A DNA stretch of 64,000 nt from Isoperla grammatica (lineage: Eukaryota > Arthropoda > Insecta > Plecoptera > Perlodidae). Each line of letters begins with the position of its first letter. Positions within the stretch are counted from its first letter, which is position 1. The position numbers and the translations under genes are program-made. The notes beneath the pieces were generated by a model. The model made no database searches. It was not told where the DNA came from and saw only the letters and a list, made by a program, of their open reading frames with translations. Where the stretch lies: assembly GCA_945910005.1 (NCBI GenBank), contig OX246739.1:75147295-75211294 (forward strand), in the 5' to 3' direction. Positions 59,066 to 64,000 of this stretch are shown one piece after another.

Positions 59066-59571
59066 TAAGAAAACATATTATGTTCCGGTATTTGAATTAT
59101 TATTAATTTTATTGCTATCACTATTATTTATTTTAAATGATATTACATTGTAAAACCAATAAGAGATCATAATGATGATAGTAAGAAAAAAGCGTTGGCC
59201 TTGACACAGAAGAAAAACTTACTCTAACCGTAAATACTAATATATGAATTATTTTCTAGCGTCATGATCACAAATTGCAATTCCTGAGTGCAAATAAATG
59301 AACGTATTTAATTATTTGAAAATAAAATATCACACTTTACATTGCACGAATGAGTAACGCATAAGTACCCTTACCAAAATATTACTAAACATTTCATTTT
59401 TATTTTATTTCTTTAATTAATGTCTATTCTATTCAGTTATAAAAACTGATTTTACCCCCATCGCCACAACAGACAACAAGATAATAAAAGTTTTGTTTTC
59501 TTCTGTTACCAGATTTTTACTGAGAATAATATTATCTCTCTTTTTATTTCCTTCTTCTTTTCTCATGACAG
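59066..59571. other. Non-coding, AT-rich; ends in a strong pyrimidine tract
   Basis: No feature until the pyrimidine-rich stretch 59534-59560 that leads to the candidate acceptor TCATGACAG at 59571. Confidence 0.5.
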
Positions 59572-59876
59572 CTGAAACATTTATTCGAAGCATTTATCAT
59601 ATTTGTATGCATCAACATTTAAACCAAGAATACACTGATAAAATATTTCACAAACCATCAGAAAACCCACCCTGCGGGAAATGTCATGTATTTTCTTCTT
59701 TAATGTCAAGCTCTAAATTCATTATACCAACGGAATGTGCAGTAGAGTATTTTAATTGTACGCCAAGAGAAGTAAATGGTATTTTAAAGCAGTATAATAT
59801 GGAGCAGAGAACATATTCTGTACACCAGCAACCACTCCGCTCTTCACCGTCTAAAACCAAAATAATAAATTGGTAA
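59572..59876 (+). CDS. Candidate terminal exon, unknown protein
   Basis: A long pyrimidine tract ending in CATGACAG (59571) is followed by a frame of 100 residues and a stop. If spliced at 59572, two bases complete a preceding codon. The peptide has five cysteines (ICMHQHL, PPCGKCHVF, TECAVEYFNCT) and a polar C-terminus ending TKIINW. AATAAA lies at 59903-59908, about 27 bp after the stop, as expected for a last exon. I do not recognise the family. Cysteine spacing would suit a secreted or extracellular domain, but that is weak. The ATG at 59493 would read through the pyrimidine tract as Leu/Phe-rich residues and is less likely to be the true start. It could also be a chance frame. Confidence 0.3.
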
Positions 59877-62435
59877 AAGCAATTAAAGAATTTACAGCAA
59901 ATCAATAAACAATAACTGACGTACATTCTATATGTTAAATGAGTTTGTGAACTTTAAAGCCTAAACCACATCTTACAAATTCAAATTAACTCTTCATATT
60001 ATACCTTGTTAGATTATTCGTCATAAAACTCTGCATCAATGTTTTCACACAATTGCTAATTTTCATGTTTATAGCTAAACTTTGTGGGTGTTTTCGTTTG
60101 AAGGGAGAAGGGATATATAACGTTATTGCCGATGTTCTAAGGCAGTTACTAAACAGCTAAAGCATTGGTTATAATAAAACTCATATTAACTCAAAACGTG
60201 CTTTTAACTCAGTGTGACCGCTAATCGTAACTGTTAGGTAACCTTATCAAGAATGAAAACCACTGCTTTTTATGTTCTATGCTTTGCGTACTATAGGTAC
60301 AATATTGAAATGGCTGCGTTAAATTTTACTCTGGGAGGGATTTGAGATCGTAAAATAAAGTTGTTTTCGGCGTGCTGGGAAAGTTAATGCATCCAAGGTG
60401 CTTTTTACAACTGAGATAAGAAACATACATCGTAAATCTTCACTAACTTGTTTCAACCAGATGCGTCTCTAAATTTTGATTTATTGCGAAACTGTATCTA
60501 ACATAAACACATTCATTTTCGACCGAAGTAGCCTGATGTTTACCCAATTAGGTGGTAATATTCAACAATAAACTCGATCACCAACCAGGAGTGGACAGTG
60601 GGTGTTCGTGTTTATCTTATGGGATTATTATTATCCCGATCCAACACACTACACACATTGCTAGGTAATACGCTGCCATTACCCAGCTAGTGTTGAATAA
60701 AAACCATGCAGCTTAATTGTAAGCTTAAACTTACTTCTTAATTTTCAAGGATACATTTGATACTTTCAATGCAAATTCTCAACTGGGACTGAAATCAAAC
60801 CGACTTATACCCGAAATCGATACGTTTAAATAGGTTCTTAAATCAGTTTTGACACGAAGCGATTGCACCACGCCGTTTTGAAACACTCGTTACTCTAGTG
60901 ATAGTAAATAATGAAAATGTAATTAGGCTACTTACAAAATAGTTTTTTACATTCGATTTGTTTCTTCCCCGTAGTCTTCCTTTGTTCAGTGATTCCCTCA
61001 ACCTCCAATAACTGAGAACTCTTTCTTCCCGCCCCACCCAGGCGGCAAGATTGATGTCCAATTACGAATATTCCCACTCTTATCGAGAAGTTGATAGTAT
61101 CAGTACTTTGAGCTCTCCGCTTGATGAGAGCATCTTGGAAATTAAGAACACGTTAACGGCCAATAATAGCTACTTCACTTTTTCATCAACATCAGCTCAA
61201 TTATTCATAACTCTTTAAAAATAAAAGGTAAACGTTTTAAACTCACTAACCAGAAATAGTATTTTTAAGCTTCAGATTTGTACCTTCTTTAGTTTGAACT
61301 AGACTTATACATGCAGATAAAATCTCTTGATAGCATCGAAGGGTGAACTCAAGAGAAAATATTTATTTTCCATACCCAGTGCTGAGCCAGCCAACGTTAA
61401 TTAAGCGATTATAATTTATGATGCTCTGCAACCGATGACTGAGATACTCAACATCCACGGATGTTCAGCGATTTCATTCTTGCACAACTATTAGCGTTAC
61501 GTCATTTTACGTCGTCTGCTGAACACTGGAAAACTGCTGACGTATTCACTATCATAGTTTAGAGTTCATACAAATACTACAAGATAATTCAGTAATTAAT
61601 ACTTGCATTAAAAGGTTTTTTAAAAAATAGAATTATTTTCATAGTTCATGGCTGGTATGTTAAATAACGCGATTTACTTACCCGAGAGCTGATAAAAGAT
61701 AATGTACATGATGGAAAGTTGAGACAAATTCGTGTAGTGTTGCATACCTACGTAAAAAGGTGTGCGATAGTAAGACTACCACTAACTAAGAGATGTTAGT
61801 TTTTACTTTTTAGGCAGGTATAAAAAATAAAATGAAATTGAAGGCATTCCAAAAAGACCGTAACTACCGAACAGGTAAACAACGTTAAAGTTGAAAGTAG
61901 TGATTCTTTCATCATGACAAGAGAGTGTTTGCAAGTAAGCCCACATAATTCGGAGGAGTGGATATTGAAAGAAGGGTGTTGGAACAATGAACATTCAACT
62001 AGACATAATTCGTAATGTCATTGAAATCGTTCATAAGCTGTTTCTAATGTATCTATGCTAGGTATATTTATGTGCTATACATTGCAGTAGTCTCCACATA
62101 AAACACTTGCCACAAAATCAATAATACGTTCCTATTTCAATCTCCGGTTGCTAGCATTTATTTTATTTATATATAAGTGTATTGCAGAGGACATAGCTTT
62201 GAGTGGATTGTATCTGTCTTGAGGTTAACTGTGGCTGTATTGGGTTGGGAGTATGAGGATGTAGTTGTGTAGCAATGCTCCTGGGATGTCGATAGGACAC
62301 GAAGCCCATCGCTTTCAGAGAGTCAAGATCGTCGGCTTGGGAATACACCCCCAAACAATAACCCCTCTACTATCACTCAGGTCCATATTCACAGTTGACC
62401 CTTAGTTCAAAGAGCCGCCGTGGTGGCTACTTAAT
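59877..62435. other. Non-coding spacer
   Basis: No supported gene. Overlapping minus frames at 61796-61994 and 60843-61061 lack motifs. Confidence 0.4.
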
Positions 62436-62439
62436 ATTT

Positions 62440-62673
62440 GCATAATAATTTTTCGTATGAAACCTGCCCAGCTACAAACTGTGTCCCTCTTTAGGTGACT
62501 AACTACGTTAGGTATTGCGGTATTTGGAATAGTTGGGAAGGAAGGTCCGAGGGCTCTTAGTAAGACTCAATCTCAGAATTCGCCTTGTGACTGGAAAACC
62601 TTCAGTCAAACCGGTATCGAACCGGCAACCTCCCGAATTCGAGTCTCGTATCTTACCGCTGAGCCACCTCTAT
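62440..62673 (-). mobile_element. tRNA-derived SINE (family C), minus-strand copy
   Basis: Reverse complement gives TGGCTCAGCGGT (A box) and GGTTCGATACC (B box, one change from 54839 copy), then CTGAAGG, GAGCCCTCGGACCTTCC and CACCTAAAG. It is nearly full length; the tail is less clear than in the 54839 copy. Confidence 0.8.
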
Positions 62674-64000
62674 TTGTTTAATGAAATATGTTCCGTATAG
62701 AAGAACAATTCCTTGGCATCCACGGGACGCAAAGGGACGGCTATGAACTTGGTAGTTTCAGGATCTAATGTACAGAAGTAAGAAAGACAGTGAGTCATGA
62801 TGCTGGTTGAGGTAACATCTTGTGATGTGCGCGCGCAGGGGAACCACTTGCACAGCTGATGTTATCATTTGTTATCGTTCATTCCATAAATTGTTATATT
62901 TTCTCTCTTTGTTCCTTCTGTTGTTTTCTGGGAAAATCAAGCAGGTCGATTAATTATTATCAATACTTATTTTCCGTTGTTATGAACAACAATTCTCTAG
63001 ATTATTAATATTAATTAACCCTGTTGCTGCGTAAGGGGATGTAATTATCTAGACGTCTTCACGCCACTAATACTCTAGAGACGGCGCGACTAAGCTGCGC
63101 CATTTTAGGTTCAACAAACTTTCAACAGTAGCAGCCATAACAACGATAGCTCTTATACCTAAACTTCTTAGCCCAACCAATAAGAGGCGACGTTTTATAA
63201 ATCCGGCCAATGGTAGCGATCCCAAGTAAAACAGTTAGGAAAATAAAACCCTAAACCTTTAAATCTTAAATAAGTATGTAAACCGAACTTACAACACACA
63301 CCCACACACGTGTTGCGTATTTTGAGACATATAAGTTGTTCTTATCAATTACTATCTGTAGGCAACTTCATGTATTAATAATTAAAACATCTTTAGTTAT
63401 GCACGAAAGTATATTTGGTCAATAAGACATTATATGTAGGCTATGTGTACAATACTAAGGAGAGTGAATCTAATTTGATCGTGTACATACATTATTTCAT
63501 TTCGAATAGAATGACTCTGCGTGCTTACAAACATCAAAATTGATGATTATTTCGATTTTAAAATATTTGCCTATTCACATTCTCACACGCTTTACGATGT
63601 TTACACAGATCTGTATAAAACACCCCATTTAATTAAGTTATTTCTTTTCTATCAACACAACTTGGATACACAACTTGGAGAGTTCGTAGCACAACAGGCG
63701 CAACACAATTCGAGCTCATAGCTCACAATTATATGGAAGTCTTACTATTTTATCTTTGTGATGTTATTGTTGTACTTAGACATAGAGTGTAATTTTGGTT
63801 TCCTTCCGTGTGCTTTTAATTTTGATTAGCTTAAAGGTAATTATGTTCCTATTTATTAAGTCTAATATGTATGCGCAGTAAAGCATCATTATTTTGTACC
63901 GCAGATTATAACAATAACAACAGTAGACTTAGTTTACACGTTGTGTATAATACCGTATAACATCTTTTAAACCTCATAATACTGAAATTTCACGAAAATC
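62674..64000. other. Non-coding spacer to window end
   Basis: No supported gene. The plus frame at 63521-63721 shows no motif. Confidence 0.4.

Overview
This window looks like nuclear DNA from an arthropod, most likely an insect. It is AT-rich, gene-poor and repeat-dense. It carries a spliced-type receptor exon of the insect AKH/corazonin (GnRH-like) receptor superfamily, tRNA- and 5S-derived SINEs, a non-LTR retrotransposon, MITEs, a PIF/Harbinger relic and many minisatellites. I see no prokaryotic operon, CRISPR array or virus. Species-level placement (for example a polyneopteran such as a stick insect or cockroach) is only a guess.

Only one host-gene piece is convincing: a 184-bp exon at 40675-40858 (+), covering extracellular loop 2 to transmembrane helix 5 of a rhodopsin-family peptide-hormone receptor, with a clean GTGAGT donor. 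Immediately upstream lies the most striking feature, a 6.85-kb tandem array (33826-40674) of about 61 units of 112 bp. Each unit is a copy of that exon's own 3' splice site plus its first ~75 bp, joined through a 19-bp filler. Most units contain a splice acceptor, an open exon start, an in-frame stop and an AATAAA hexamer, so each resembles a miniature alternative last exon. A second, weaker candidate terminal exon of unknown identity is at 59572-59876 (+).

Layout: 0.55-0.83 kb, 5S-rRNA-derived SINE; 2.26-3.85 kb, 64-bp satellite; 5.09-5.26 kb, 16-bp repeat; 6.0-6.85 kb, Harbinger relic (broken MADF domain plus transposase N-terminus) between inverted repeats; 10.08-11.10 kb, 23-bp minisatellite open in all three minus frames; 13.1 kb, MITE; 16.0-17.6 kb, SINE, GATA-rich microsatellite, dispersed repeat and an inverted-arm element; 21.2 and 25.6 kb, two MITEs sharing a core; 24.3-24.6 kb, 13-bp repeat; 33.8-40.9 kb, receptor exon and its satellite; 41.7-42.1 kb, SINE and MITE; 43.07-43.26 kb, 39-bp hairpin repeat; 43.35-47.78 kb, full-length but broken Jockey-like LINE with target-site duplication; 51.4-52.05 kb, 21-bp E-box array; 52.5-52.7 kb, MITE; 54.8-55.1 kb, SINE; 55.1-58.3 kb, a tandem/nested ~1.5-kb mobile element rich in (CATA)n; 58.6 kb, tRNA-like SINE head; 62.4-62.7 kb, SINE. 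The remaining stretches hold no gene that I can support.

The genes do not form a pathway. The window is best read as part of a receptor gene with large introns, invaded by transposons and distorted by local tandem amplification. The open frames inside the tandem arrays are by-products of repeat lengths and are not proposed as genes.
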